From assembly GCA_905221615.1 (NCBI GenBank), contig CAJNDT010003502.1, positions 620,001 to 684,000 on the forward strand: a stretch of DNA of 64,000 nt, given 5' to 3'. How positions within the stretch are numbered: position 1 is the stretch's first letter; each line of letters begins with the position of its first letter. The stretch is from Symbiodinium sp. CCMP2592. Taxonomy: Eukaryota > Sar > Dinophyceae > Suessiales > Symbiodiniaceae. Positions 20,890 to 31,419 of the stretch are shown here, piece after piece. Below the pieces are notes generated by a model. That model was not told the origin of the DNA, made no database searches, and saw only the letters and a list, made by a program, of their open reading frames with translations. The position numbers and the translations under genes were made by a program.

Positions 20890-23800
20890 GTAACACCCAG
20901 ATCCTGAGCAAACTTCGCTTTAGCACACGATGTTCAAAGTGAGCACCAGCACGTGCTTTGACACAGACAGGTTTAAGCAAGCCAAGGCTGTCTTCCTGCG
21001 AGAAGCAATGTTGAAATCGCGAATTGTAGCCTGAGTCGGCCAGTTTGAAGCCTATGGTGTCGAGCAAATGCCTTTGGAATCAAGGTATTTAACAACAAGC
21101 TACAAAAGCTGTTCATGGATGCAGCAAGCCACCCTCGGACCGGATGTCCAGAAGAGTTTCTTCGTATGCCTAAGAATGCATATGGATGGACCCAACCGCC
21201 CGGTCTTCATTCAACAAATATTCAATCACACAACATAGGTACCGAAACAGGCAAGGGGCGTGCATCTTTGGCCGAAGGAAAAACCTCAAGCGGCCTTCGG
21301 CAAGGAACCTTCTCGCACACTCACGATACAATACCAGGAATCGCATACCACGGGTGTAGAGGTCTTCGGATTCCACCGTCGTCAGAAAACGTGGCAGCTT
21401 TTCAGAGAGCAGCTGCCAATCAGCGATCGTATGCCTAGCTCACTGGATTGAGGGGTTTGGAGATTTGTGGCAAAGGGTTTTAGGGCTCCAGGGTGCAGGG
21501 GTTACTGATCGAATTCAATTTGCGGCTCCGGGCTTCTGGTTTAGTTTCGGATTTGGAGGCCTAGGCATTGGGTGTCCGTACACGTGCTTTCTTCTACGAC
21601 TACATGGTATGTAGCTATATGTGCCCATATATACATATAGGGTCACGATCCTATAACTTATCAGGGCAACACTTCAAATCTCGTAAAATAGTATCAGCAC
21701 AGATGCACAGTGCTGCATATCAGGCTCGTAAGCTGTAGCCGCTGCTGGTATGCTGGATCATCCTCATTTTGCAGTCGGGCCCTCAAAGCAGCTTGCGTCG
21801 ACGAAGAGGTCATTGCATCCTTTGGAATTTAGAGTTTACTTTCTTCGGGTTTAGGGCTGGGGTTCGTAGATTAAGAATTCTCGGATTATCTGGATACTCG
21901 TATGGTTTAGGGCTGTGGCGGTCTAGGGCCTCGGGGTTAAGGGTTGGGGTGTCGCATTGCCCTGGGATTAATACTTAAGGGTGGCTTCATAATGCCAGCC
22001 AACACTCTGCAAGCCAGGCCAGCACCACTCGACAATTGTAGGCTTTTGCTGAGAGGAACGGATAGTCAGTTTGCTTGTCGGCGCCGGTGGCATAGTGAAG
22101 GTTTGCTGGCGTGAAGGTTCTTTGGGAGCAGGAGATACCATGAATTTTGCAATACCTCTTGAACTCGTTGAAGATAAGGCGAAGTTTGTCTGCAACTTCG
22201 GTGATGCCATCGCAATATACATTGTGTTCCATGAGCCATAAAATCCCCTCCGCACATAGATTCTGGAGGATTCCAAGGTTGAGAATGTGCATTGTGCATC
22301 CTCGCCTGAGATATAGGTCAGGGAATTAAAATATATGACCAATTCACTGTTTACTTAGGGCTTGCCCCCCTTATTAGGATTAGGTTGAACGACCAAAATA
22401 CCCTAGGGCTCCAGTTACCTTAATAGTAGGTTACTGGGGTATATAGTATATGGTTAGAAACCTACTATACAGGTAACTGGAGCCCTAGGGTATTTGCAGT
22501 TACAATTGCAAGTATAAGAGTCAGCATCGCCACATGGAACCCCGGGATGAGAATCATGGGGTTTGGGCTGGCCGGAAACACGTGAAGAAGTGCATCTGTA
22601 TGGGAAAGGCGGACCCAGTCTGCTCCGAAGTTTGTGTAGAGAACTCCATGGTTTGCCAATCGGCCGGCGTTGCAACGGTGACAGATCAAACCCCGCTGCC
22701 AGTTGCGAAGTAGGCCAAAAGTCTCTCTCATATACTTTTGATCACCCTTGTATTCGGTAACCGCATACCGACCCGAAAGTTCGGGTTTGCTTTCAGCCAG
22801 CTGCAATTGCCTTCTGCTCAAGTCCGAAGCTGTGCCGCTGGGGCCTGCTTTCGGGCGACGGCCGCTAAAAGCCACCGAAAAGCTCCATGCGGCCCTGTGG
22901 TAGATCGGCCTCAATGTCTCCTCCAAATGAGAATGTTAACAAAGCATTAATTATGCGATCCCCGAAGCCACAACCTCTTAGTAGTCGAAACCGTGTCAAG
23001 TAACCGTCACAAATTTCTCCTCGCCAGCACAGTAGAAGGAGTTCACAACAAAGTATGTAAAGTTCTTCTTCCATGGCTCGCCTTTACAGGGATGACGTAA
23101 CGATAAGGCTGGGCTGCGATCAGCTAGCTAGACCACGTATTTAGAGAAGAATATGTCCTAAACCCCGATTCACACCGGCCTTTGCATTTGTGCAGGGTGA
23201 AAGTGAACATCAGTGCGAGAAACGAATCTCCCTGCTTCGTGAACTGAGCCTCGTCCCCATAGACCTGAATAGAAAGCCCCTTAAGGGTTGCGATTTTGGG
23301 ATTCCGGATTATAGGGTATGCGAAATATTGTTAGTTGGGGTTCCAAGGACCTGGGGCCCCTAAGGGTGCATAGTTGTTGTCCGAGGTGCAGAGATGGGAA
23401 TGCAGTGCTCGTCAGCAGGATGCCGGACGGCCCAGCCCACACCACGGGATCTGAAGTGATTCCAATACCGCCTCAAGGGATGCTAAAAGCTATTGTGATT
23501 GATTTAGGGAGTGCTTCACTAACAGGCTTGGGCGATTAAGAAATAGGTTTCGACCTAGATGCACGATCTCGTCGTCAGGGATATAGATTCGCTGCGTGGA
23601 CCATATGTACTCGATGTATTCGTGGGGATCCAGAAACGGCAGAGCCTTCTCGACCCTTTGTTTTGGATCTTCAGGATGGAGGATAGGTACGGTAACCCAG
23701 TTGAAGTCCTAAGTGGTCAGGGAACTATATGACTTGTAAGACAGGAATCATTGGATCGATTGGAATATTTAGTCAGGGCACGACAGGAAGTCTCAAATAG

Positions 23801-24235
23801 CGAAACAAATCGCGATCACAGTTCGCCAGCCGCTTGTGGTTGTACATCTTTGCGACCCGGGCGGTGACGGGACTCACATTCTCGTTTCCAGCTTCCTTGC
23901 AGTATGCACTTCAGAAACAGATGATCAGCCTGTGCACAAGTGCATTATTCGTTATTCTACGGCCCACCCTTTGGTCCTGGACAGCCGCATAAGCATTTTC
24001 CACGATGGCTTTGGCACTCTGCCGACCTTCGCCCAGCGACTTGAACCTAAGCTTCTACAAAGTATGTCAACACACCCAGCCACCCCGGACAAGCTAAGCA
24101 ACTACGGAATTACCGGGGATCGCACATGTGAGTAGCCAGTGCAACATTCTCCTCAGAACTTTCATCGCCATCAGACTCCAGCTCGATCCCTGCGGTGGGC
24201 GAGGGCCGGATAATCAAACGAATCCACCCACAAGC
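20890..24235 (-). CDS. multi-exon gene of a dinoflagellate-expanded hypothetical family
   Basis: Minus-strand exons in order, borders approximate: 24,125-24,235 (IELESDGDESSEENVALATH); 23,990-24,080 (FKSLGEGRQSAKAIVENAYA); 23,765-23,890 (SPVTARVAKMYNHKRLANCD); 23,550-23,715 (KALPFLDPHEYIEYIWSTQR, IPDDEIVHLG); 23,170-23,265 (EAQFTKQGDSFLALMFTFTL); 22,930-23,070 (LCWRGEICDGYLTRFRLLRG); 22,505-22,860 (SGRYAVTEYKGDQKYMRETF, NWQRGLICHRCNAGR, LYTNFGADW, LIPGFHVAML); 21,990-22,300 (MHILNLGI, YPFLSAKAYNCRVVLAWLAE); 21,190-21,440 (LLSEKLPRFL, RFFLRPKMHA); 20,890-21,067 (NSRFQHCFSQEDSLGLLK, FEHRVLKRSLLRIW). I recall the order KGD, CHRCxA, YTxF, IPGFH, MHxxNLG, KAYNxR, LRPKxH, CFxxED from many dinoflagellate hypothetical proteins. 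Its high copy number suggests, but does not prove, a mobile origin. The function is unknown. A palindromic element lies in the intron at 22,401-22,490. The 23,037 boundary of the near-identical repeat falls inside this gene, so copy 2 has only the 5' exons. Confidence 0.6.
22401..22490. repeat. GGCTCCAGTTACC palindromic element, copy b, inside an intron
   Basis: CCCTAGGGCTCCAGTTACC and GGTAACTGGAGCCCTAGGG are perfect 19 bp inverted ends (24 bp if AAATA/TATTT are included), with inner arms AATAGTAGGTTACTGGGG and AGAAACCTACTATAC. It lies between the exon ending near LIPGFHVAML and the exon beginning MHILNLGI on the minus strand. Confidence 0.9.
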
Positions 24236-24670
24236 AGATCTAGATTGAAGCTTCAAACGTGCATTCCGCCCGGCCGAGGTTTCTGTTTATGGCATCGGCG
24301 GCTGCAGCAGTTGCACGAGGCTCGCTCCTCGTTGTCCCCTTTATTTAAAGCACTCAGACCTACAACACGATTCGCCCTCTCCGGAGCTTGAGTGCTGCAA
24401 CCCCACTAGTGGTAGGATTCTTTGGCTAGCTGCTTGAGGCCCGGGCTTAGGGTTTAGGACAGCATAGTGTAACAGTCCTGGCGCTTAAGAATTCAAGGTC
24501 CAGGGTATAGCTGGTTGTACTGTGTGTAGCAGCCCCGGCCCCTGACCCATAAACGGTTTTCAACCTACACCTCTGCCCTACATGCACACAAGCACCTATG
24601 AGAAGGATGTTCGTGCCCTCCACGAGTGCGTATGATCTGTTCCGACGGTTTCGTCTGATCATTTGCAAAA

Positions 24671-25019
24671 CTACTTTGCTCCTGCCTTCGCCTTTGCCTT
24701 GGGTTTTGCCTTTGGTGGCTTAGCAGCAGCATTGGATTTCCTCTCAGCAGCACGAACCGGCTCAGAGGCCGTTCTGAACTTCTTCAGGGCATCTTCGAGC
24801 TCCTTAACTACTTACAGCATACAGTGTGGTATCCATATTGTATGAAAGTGTTGCATCGACAAAGTTTGGTATTTAGCCAGGTGACATGGAAAAGAGGCTT
24901 CATCGAATCTTCCGGAAGCTTCTGGCCGATGGCAATCGCAACCTTAGTCTTAACCTTCTCCAGGTCGCACTTCGCGGGGTCCACATCGGCCATGATGGCC
25001 GCCTTCATGTGGCTGGCCC
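24671..25019 (-). CDS. hypothetical protein C-terminus, two exons, Ala/Lys-rich tail (copy 1)
   Basis: The first exon (about 24,890-25,019, after a CCCAG acceptor) encodes ASHMKAAIMADVDPAKCDLE, KVKTKVAIAIGQKLPEDSMK and PL. The second (24,671-24,808) encodes KELEDALKKFRTASEPVRAA and ERKSNAAAKPPKAKPKAKAK, ending AGAK and a TAG stop at 24,671-24,673. The helical, highly basic Ala/Pro/Lys tail suggests nucleic-acid or chromatin contact, but this is composition only. Upstream exons were not identified. Whether the ATG at the start of MKAAIM is the initiator is unclear, because the frame continues upstream to the acceptor. Confidence 0.55.
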
Positions 25020-25920
25020 TGGGACAATGCTGGTAGTTTAAGGTTGTAGGGTCTGGGGTTTGGGGTTCGAATAAGACCGCGAGTTTAGGAGTTTGTAGAG
25101 GTTGGGGTTTAGGGGATCATAAGGTATGTATAGGAGTTGGGGTCTGGGGTTTAGGGTTCGAGGCTCTAGACCTAGAGTATAGGATTTAGAGTCTCATAAT
25201 TATGGATCTCTAGAGTTCTTTTTCTCTACTCGGCAATTAATAGAGACTGCCTAATAAGCCAGCCCTAGCGATAAGCTTGAAGTTGCCAATCCCAGGCTGC
25301 AGTAAATCAGGATGCACATATACGTATACAGTACTGATGGAATGATGCATAGGTAGTGTGTACCGACCCTATAAACCCTTGACTACTTGACGAGTTTCTG
25401 ATAATGCGTAAGACAGCAGGATCTCGGACTTATGACCCAGGGCTTACGACGAGGGTTTCGGGGATGTGTGTCCCAGGGGTTTTCGGGCGACCTCGGGCTT
25501 GTGGCTCTCGGGTTTTTGCTAATTAAGGGCTCAGGGGTTTACGAGTGAAGTGCTTGTTCAGGGTGCCGGCCAGGATACTGCAGAGTCATAATATTTATAT
25601 AATAGGATACCTTTTGTTGGCTAGGGTTAAGGTCTAATTTATGGGCCCAGGTGCACACCAGCAGCGGTCAGGATCTGCTTGAAGCCTTCATACTCAATGA
25701 TCTCCTTGTTCGCCCGCTTATCAGCCTTGGTAAGCAGCTATGTACGACGGTTTCATCGTACTGTCTAGGGGGCTTAAGGTTGCAGGAGTTTGGGGTTATA
25801 AAATCGAGGGTCTATGCGGGCTCTGTAAGGATATTATATTGTAAGGTTTCTGAAGTTTGGGGTTTTGGGTTTGGGGTTCGTGGTTTAGGGTCTAGGGGGT
25901 TGGGATCTATATGCAATCCG
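25020..25920. other. no supported gene; TTTAGGG/TTTGGGG words
   Basis: Runs such as ggtttggggttcg and ggtctggggtttaggg near 25,045-25,165 and 25,855-25,900. Plus-strand short frames here have no motifs. Confidence 0.45.
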
Positions 25921-25921
25921 T

Positions 25922-26640
25922 TCAAGTGGCATCCTGGGCTTTGTCCCTCCAAGTCTTCTCCTTCTTTGCCTTCTTCGGCTCGCGGGGTTTGGGGTTCGGC
26001 GGTGGCACATTGCCATCTGTAGGCGCCTGCGGCATCTCTTGGTCCATTAAGGCCTCCCTTGGCACACGATCAGCAGCTAGCAAAATATACTTACACGATT
26101 GTTTGATTTCATCGAGTGTATATAGTACTAGTACCCGACAAGCCACATTGCATCATGCATGTCTTCTTCATCCACATTCTCTGCCTCCATCTGGAACTCG
26201 GCGGAATTCTCAAAGGTTTTCTGGGAGATGTCCTTGATCGTGTCGAAGCTCTTTAGCAAGGTCATTTCCTGCACATCGATATCTAGAAGGGCTATCCCTA
26301 GGGCTCCAGTTACCTTAATAGTAGGTTACTGGGGTATATAGTATAAAGTTAGAAACCTACTATATAGGTAACTGGAGCCCTAGGGTATGGATCGAAATCC
26401 AGAAGCCCCACCGTAGAGCCGTAATCCCTACTACAAAGCCCCCTCTCCTCAACCTTCGGAAAGTTCGGGTGCTTCTGCAACAGCTTGCCGGTCATGCGGG
26501 GGTCGATCTCGAGGTGACGGGAGTACAAGTCGTTGGCCAAACCGTCGCCCAGTTCCGCCCTCAGAAACTTCAGGGTCTTCCAAACGTAGATTTCCTCCTG
26601 CTTCTTCTGCCTCTTGCTCCTTCCAGCATAGCCACTACAG
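25922..26640 (-). CDS. hypothetical protein, at least three exons around a palindromic element (copy 1)
   Basis: Exon A (about 26,390-26,635, minus) encodes YAGRSKRQKKQEEIYVWKTL, KFLRAELGDGLANDLYSRHL, EIDPRMTGKLLQKHPNFPKV and EERGL, possibly continuing to VGLLDFDP. Exon B (about 26,155-26,292) encodes LLDIDVQEMTLLKSFDTIKD, ISQKTFENSAEFQMEAENVD and EEDM. The last exon (25,922-26,080, after a TTGCTAG acceptor and a GTAAGT-type intron) encodes ADRVPREALMDQEMPQAP and a basic tail KPREPKKAKKEKTWRDKAQD before TGA. The 90 bp palindrome at 26,296-26,385 fills the space between A and B. No enzyme motif is seen. Composition (charged, helical, basic C-terminus) suggests a structural or nucleic-acid-associated protein. 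It may continue the gene at 27.4-30.2 kb. Confidence 0.6.
26296..26385. repeat. GGCTCCAGTTACC palindromic element, copy c, between two exons
   Basis: Perfect 19 bp inverted ends CCCTAGGGCTCCAGTTACC / GGTAACTGGAGCCCTAGGG. The coding sequences on its two sides are themselves similar: CTTCTGGATTTCGAT upstream and CTTCTAGATATCGAT downstream (LLDFD and LLDID), as if the insertion had duplicated about 15 bp of exon. Confidence 0.9.
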
Positions 26641-26971
26641 AAATGATATCAAATAGTTTAGGACACATTGGCCTTGGGTGTTCTGGGTTCTATGAGTCGA
26701 CCCAAGACCCAACTGTAACTAATATACTAGTATTACTGCATAATTATCACCTTACCAATTAAAAGGTTTAGGACTCAAGGGCCTGGGGTTCTGATGCTCT
26801 AGGTGCTAGCTTTCATACATACTATAGTAATTAATGACCCCTAATTAGCTGCCCGATCCCTGAAACTCAAAGGCAGATGTTCTGTCCCCTCCCGGAAAGC
26901 GCCTATATTCTATGTGTTGTCCCAACACGAGTACCGAAGCTCATGATCTAGTATTGGTTAGTGATAGTATA

Positions 26972-27058
26972 CCTAGGGCTCCAGTTGCCTAAATAGTAGG
27001 TTACTGGGGTATATAATATGTGGTTAGTAACCTACTATTTAGGTAACTGGAGCCCTAA
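26972..27058. repeat. GGCTCCAGTTACC palindromic element, copy d
   Basis: CCTAGGGCTCCAGTTGCC at the left, GGTAACTGGAGCCCT at the right, with inner arms AATAGTAGGTTACTGGGG and AGTAACCTACTATTT. No clear exon on either side. Confidence 0.85.
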
Positions 27059-27457
27059 AAGTATATAGATCTGAATGCAACGATATTCATAAGCCCCGAT
27101 GCCACCCAAGCCTGAAACCCCGGACCCCGCCCGAAACCCCAGCATGAACCCCCTAAGCATATGAAGCTTTACACTCCTCAGCCTTACAGCTCGTGATTCT
27201 GCTAGGTTTCTGAGACTTCGGCTGGGGGTGTTTATTAGGCATTCAGGGTTTTGGGTTGAGGCCTGTAGGGTCCAAGACCTTAGCTAGCCGATCGCGAAGC
27301 TTAATAAGCTTGCTTGATCACTAATGCACTGGCCTCATCGTGATCACCACGGTGCTCTTCGACCATTCCGCCCGGCAGGACAGATAGTGCATGTACATCT
27401 CGTGCATGCGATTGTTGCGATCCGAGCCTAGGTGTGCACATACGTGTTATGCATATA

Positions 27458-28810
27458 TTATTGTGTTAGTATAACACACACACACACACACACACAGCGG
27501 CTACATATCATATCTAGGTCTATCATTAAAGCATATTCCACTATTTCCCGATAAGTCTCTTCGCTCTGCATCAGCCATCTTCTGGCGAACTTCTGGCGGC
27601 GCTTTGGGGCCTTAGAGGTGTACAGATCATGCACCTTTTTTGCCGTACCATGCGACTCCCGATTCCTTTCTGAGAAACAGGCTCCGACCCGACCGATAGA
27701 ATCTGGCGTACAATGCAGGCGGAGATAGGATAACACCGTACTTGTCCCTCCTCCACGAGTCGTCGGTGTTCGGCACCAGCTGGTTCGCCTGCTGCACTGG
27801 CGGGGGTGCTTGGCCACCAGCTGCCGTGTCTGCACCACTCTGCTGCTTGTCTTGTGGAACACTCGTGCTCGGCTTCTGTTCCGGAAGCTTCGTGCTCGGC
27901 TTGTCTTCTGGAACCTCCGTGCCTGGCTTGTCTTCTGAAGCCGTGCTTGGCTTGTCTTCTGGAACCGTGCTTGGCTTGTCTTGTGGAACCGTGCTTGGCT
28001 TGTCTTCCGGAACCGTGCTTGGCTTGTCTTCCGGAACACCCGTGCTTGGCTTACACCCGTGCTTGGCTTGTCTTCTGGAACCCCCGTGCTTGGCTTGTCT
28101 TCTGGAACCGTGCTCGGCTTGTGTTCTGGAGCCCCCGTGCTCGGCTTGTGTTCTGGAACCCCCGTGCTGGGCTTGTCTTCTGGAACCCCCGTGCTTGGCT
28201 TGTCTTCTGGAACCCCAGTGCTCGGCTTGTCTTCTGGAACCCCAGTGCTCGGCTCGTCTTCTGGCCGCTGGCTCGGCGTGTCTTCCTGAACCGTCTTCGC
28301 GATGTACTCTTCAGTCTCGATGCCCTTCTCAATGGGCGGTTCCTCCAAGCTCTCTCTGCTGAGACTGCCCAGTGCCAAGGTGGTGGCGGAATCCAGGCTC
28401 CTCAAAGATCTAGAGCCTTTTTCCTTCTCCGATCCACTGTCGCTCTCGCCATAAGATTCGTAGGCTCTCTCGAGCAGTGTTTCCAGATCTGGCTGGCTCT
28501 CTTCTTCTGCCTTAATCTCCTCCACAGCGCCCCGGCGGCCCCATTGCACAGATGAGGCCTGCCAGTCACCTGCACTCCAAGAGCCGCTACCCCAACCCCA
28601 ACCGTCCCAGGACGATGGGGTGCGGCGGTACCATGAATCCCAGCCGCGTGCATCCCAGGCTGAGTGCCAGGACTCGTCGCCCCACCACTCATCGCACTTC
28701 TTCTCAGTCGGGGTATCCACAGACATGCTTCCGGGTGTCGCGAACTCTTTCGCCAGCACCTTCGGCCCCAATGGCGTCATTGTCGTCGACATGGGAGATG
28801 CCGAGGGCAC
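27458..28810 (-). CDS. acidic low-complexity protein with PEDKPSTGV minisatellite repeats, frame-broken (copy 1)
   Basis: The frame is open from 28,810 (GTG), so this is probably an internal exon. The first ATG is at 28,790-28,792 (MSTTMTPLGPKV). A Trp/Gly/Ser-rich region (CDEWWGDESWHSAWDARGWD) is followed by an acidic stretch (EEIKAEEESQPDLETLLERA) and then tandem PEDKPSTGV units encoded by 24-27 bp repeats. At about 28,050 a unit is truncated to GTAAGCCAAGCACGG, which shifts the frame. Read in the shifted frame, the array continues sensibly (PEDKPSTV, PQDKPSTV, SEDKPGTE) to QQANQLVPNTDDSWRRDKYG. Either a repeat-unit deletion broke the gene or a tiny GTAAGC intron bridges it. Both assembled copies share the break. 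No family is recognised. Confidence 0.5.
   Translation of the reverse strand: MPSASPMSTTMTPLGPKVLAKEFATPGSMSVDTPTEKKCDEWWGDESWHSAWDARGWDSWYRRTPSSWDGWGWGSGSWSAGDWQASSVQWGRRGAVEEIKAEEESQPDLETLLERAYESYGESDSGSEKEKGSRSLRSLDSATTLALGSLSRESLEEPPIEKGIETEEYIAKTVQEDTPSQRPEDEPSTGVPEDKPSTGVPEDKPSTGVPEDKPSTGVPEHKPSTGAPEHKPSTVPEDKPSTGVPEDKPSTGVSQARVFRKTSQARFRKTSQARFHKTSQARFQKTSQARLQKTSQARRFQKTSRARSFRNRSRARVFHKTSSRVVQTRQLVAKHPRQCSRRTSWCRTPTTRGGGTSTVLSYLRLHCTPDSIGRVGACFSERNRESHGTAKKVHDLYTSKAPKRRQKFARRWLMQSEETYREIVEYALMIDLDMICSRCVCVCVCVILTQ
27474..27495. repeat. CA microsatellite
   Basis: Pure ACACAC run of about 22 bp. Confidence 0.95.
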
Positions 28811-28861
28811 CTGGCTGCCGGTCTCCGCAGCGGTCCAACCTCGATCTTACCGTTTTAAAGA

Positions 28862-29209
28862 TTAATTGAACATACCCGTACCTCCTGCCTACTTACCTAC
28901 CTGGCTGGCTACTGACCCAGCCATGTAGATCTATTGACATCTACAGCTGTCTATGTGTGTATCTACTCTCTAGATCTATTACTTATCGCTACCTATATTT
29001 CTACATATATACATATGTAGTTATAGCTTGTTGCCCTGCATATCCATTGTTCTGTCTACGTGTTTGTATCTACTCTGTAATGAAGATCTAGCAACCGTTA
29101 CACATAATTTATTTATTTATAATTAATTAACATGATATATATATATATATATATATATACACGAACATGTATGCATGTGACCGATCATTTCTAGGTGTGC
29201 ATGCCTGCA
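28862..29209. other. non-coding, TA microsatellite at 29,134-29,160
   Basis: CCTACCTACCTGGCTGGCT and TCTATCTAC-type degenerate repeats, then a TA run. No gene seen. Confidence 0.6.
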
Positions 29210-29404
29210 TTACTGCATCCACGACAGCTTGCCATGTCTACCATCCAGTAGAGCTGCATGTTGTAAAGTTTCGGGTATTGGGTTGTTAGGTTGTAGGGCG
29301 ATATGAATAATTGTAGCTTGGCTGCTCCGGCGAATCGGTGCTGGCGTAGAGGTCTCAGCAGTACTAGTAGTAGCCGTAGTCGAAGACTTCGGCCTCATCG
29401 ACAA
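29210..29404 (-). CDS. putative exon, Ser/Thr-rich (copy 1)
   Basis: The minus-strand frame encodes SMRPKSSTTATTSTAETSTP, then APIRRSSQATIIHIALQPNN. It lies between the coding frames at 29.67-30.16 and 27.46-28.81 kb on the same strand and may be an exon of the same gene. Confidence 0.35.
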   Translation of the reverse strand: MSMRPKSSTTATTSTAETSTPAPIRRSSQATIIHIALQPNNPIPETLQHAALLDGRHGKLSWMQ

Positions 29405-29497
29405 TCCGAATCTTTCCCAAGTGTAGGGTTGCGATTTTAGGGTGTAGGGTTTAGAGCCTGCCGGACATTATAAGGTTTATTACATGGCTCTTAAGGA

Positions 29498-29562
29498 TAT
29501 GTATATATATATATATATATATATAGTATATTATACGGTTCGGTGTCTATATATATATATAG

Positions 29563-29596
<34 letters not shown>

Positions 29597-29600
29597 TTAT
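29498..29600. repeat. TA microsatellite cluster
   Basis: Three TA runs separated by GTATATTATACGG and GATATATAT words. Confidence 0.95.
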
Positions 29601-29669
29601 TATATATCCAAGGGTTCGGCTTTTAGAGGCCGGCCACTTGGGCCTAGGAAGTCATAGTGTCGACAGGGG

Positions 29670-30161
29670 TTAAGGGATTGAGGGTGTAGGGTATACTAGT
29701 ACATAGATCGGAGTTGCATTGAGTGCTAGAGGCAACTGGAAGTCACACCCCAAAACCCATAATAAATTTGCAGAAAGACACGACTCTGGGGTCTTGGAGG
29801 ATGGCGGCTGCTTCGCCTTCGCTGCTGGCACAGGCGGCGGGCCCTTTGTTGACAACCTTTTCGTAGGCACAGCAGCTTCTGCTCCGGTGCGAGGCTTCTT
29901 CATGTCCGGGCTTTTGATCGGGGTCCTGGGCTGGCATGCAAAAATTGCAGATTGAGGCTTGTAGCTCCGATGGTTTGCTGCGAAATACCTATTAAATGCC
30001 ATACCGAGAGTCGACTTCGCAGACACAGAAGCCGGGGCAGGTGCTACTTTCGGGGTGGGCGTAACACCCTTGGCTAAAGCTGCCCTCGCCTTAGCCTGGG
30101 CAATGAACTTGCTCACGTCGGCCCCCGCAGCCGTGCAGTTGGATCCATTGCCACGTTTCAT
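29670..30161 (-). CDS. hypothetical Ala/Pro/Lys-rich protein exon (copy 1)
   Basis: The frame begins MKRGNGSNCTAAGADVSKFI, directly after a CACGCAG acceptor, and continues AQAKARAALAKGVTPTPKVA. A YFAANHRSYKPQSAIFACQP segment follows, then RTPIKSPDMKKPRTGAEAAV and a Pro/Lys-rich end to KTPES. After about 29,782 (a GTGTCT donor-like word) the remaining codons look non-coding. The basic low-complexity composition is consistent with an RNA- or chromatin-associated protein, but there is no domain to support it. It is likely part of the same gene as the frames at 29.2-29.4 and 27.5-28.8 kb. Confidence 0.5.
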   Translation of the reverse strand: MKRGNGSNCTAAGADVSKFIAQAKARAALAKGVTPTPKVAPAPASVSAKSTLGMAFNRYFAANHRSYKPQSAIFACQPRTPIKSPDMKKPRTGAEAAVPTKRLSTKGPPPVPAAKAKQPPSSKTPESCLSANLLWVLGCDFQLPLALNATPIYVLVYPTPSIP

Positions 30162-30603
30162 ATCCTGCGTGAACCGGAGATTTTCGTAGGGCCACCTAAG
30201 GGGATTTGGGGCGTTACGGTTCCAGGCCCTGTGTTACGGTTCCGAGGCCTCCGGTTACGGTTCCGAGGCCTCCGGTTACGGTTCGGTTCCGAGGCCTCCT
30301 CCCCCACCCACCCTGCCCCTGGCGCCTACTGCCGCAGCCCTCACGGGTCGCCTCTTCCATTGCGCCCGGCTACAAATTGTCTGAAAATTTAGAGGAAAGC
30401 CTGAAAATCCCGAAGCAGGCGTTGTCCTGTATCCGCTTTGCCTGCACTCTCTGCAGGCGAGATGTCCACACCGCAGTCCTCAGAGGCACAAGGTGATATT
30501 TCTTATAACATGCTTCGGGTTTCTGACTTATAAAGCTTGTCGGGCTTGAGGGCTTCGGGTTTAGGCGTAGGGATCGTGGGTTTTTGTAGATGGGATACGA
30601 CTT

Positions 30604-30739
30604 CTACATAATACATATAAGACATATACATACATACACACACATACATGCATACATACATGCATACACACATACATACATGCATACATATGTATGCAAA
30701 TATTATATATATATATATATATGGATATAGATAGCTATA

Positions 30740-30770
<31 letters not shown>

Positions 30771-30925
30771 AGATGTAGATGTAGATGTAGATATATATAG
30801 ATATAGATATTATATATAGATATAGATATAGTTGCAACATACCGTACCACATCATATCTCAACATATATTTCATAATATGTGATCATACCGTGTCATATC
30901 ATGGCCATATCATATCACGATCTCA

Positions 30926-30963
<38 letters not shown>

Positions 30964-31120
30964 ATCACGATGCGTACATACCATAGCAGCATCCGTCCGT
31001 CCGTCCATCCATCCATCCATCCAACCATCCACCCATCCATCCAACCTTCCTTCTCATCCATCACAGACACACACATATATATATGTGTGTGTATATATAT
31101 ATATATATATGTATATCACA
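30604..31120. repeat. microsatellite cluster: CATA, TA/GATA, TA, CCAT
   Basis: CATACATACA (30,625-30,690), TA and GATATA runs (30,700-30,835), TA (30,930-30,960), CCGT/CCAT tetranucleotides (30,995-31,045), CA and TA (31,066-31,118). Tyr-Ile frames here are artefacts. Confidence 0.95.
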
Positions 31121-31419
31121 TGGCTGATACTGGCTGCCTGCTTCCCTCGATAAGGCAGGCTCACTCTATCGGACTTCAGGACCTCGGGTTTAGGGCAGAG
31201 GGTTCGGGCGATGAAATTAAGGGTCCTATAGGTTTGGCGGTGATTCCTGTCGAACGGCGGTATATTGCGTTTCAGCACCGATCTAGTAAGTACATTACTG
31301 ATCATGATCGCTGGATTGAATGCCAAGGGGTTAAAGGGGATAAGGGTCCCGTGCACACCGACATCGAGCATCCAGAGCATCTAAGCATCATGGGCAAGGT
31401 CGTCACAGTCGTCGCTGGC

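Noticed and set aside
27742..28555. Plus-strand frames of 100-250 codons with Cys-Leu-Ala or Leu-Val-Phe repeats
   Set aside because: They are the antisense of the PEDKPSTGV minisatellite. The unit length keeps all frames open.
30503..30960. Tyr-Ile-rich frames on both strands
   Set aside because: Translations of TA, CATA and GATA microsatellites. The same applies at 710-945, 9,949-10,333, 13,577-13,785, 47,895-48,218 and 57,530-57,760.
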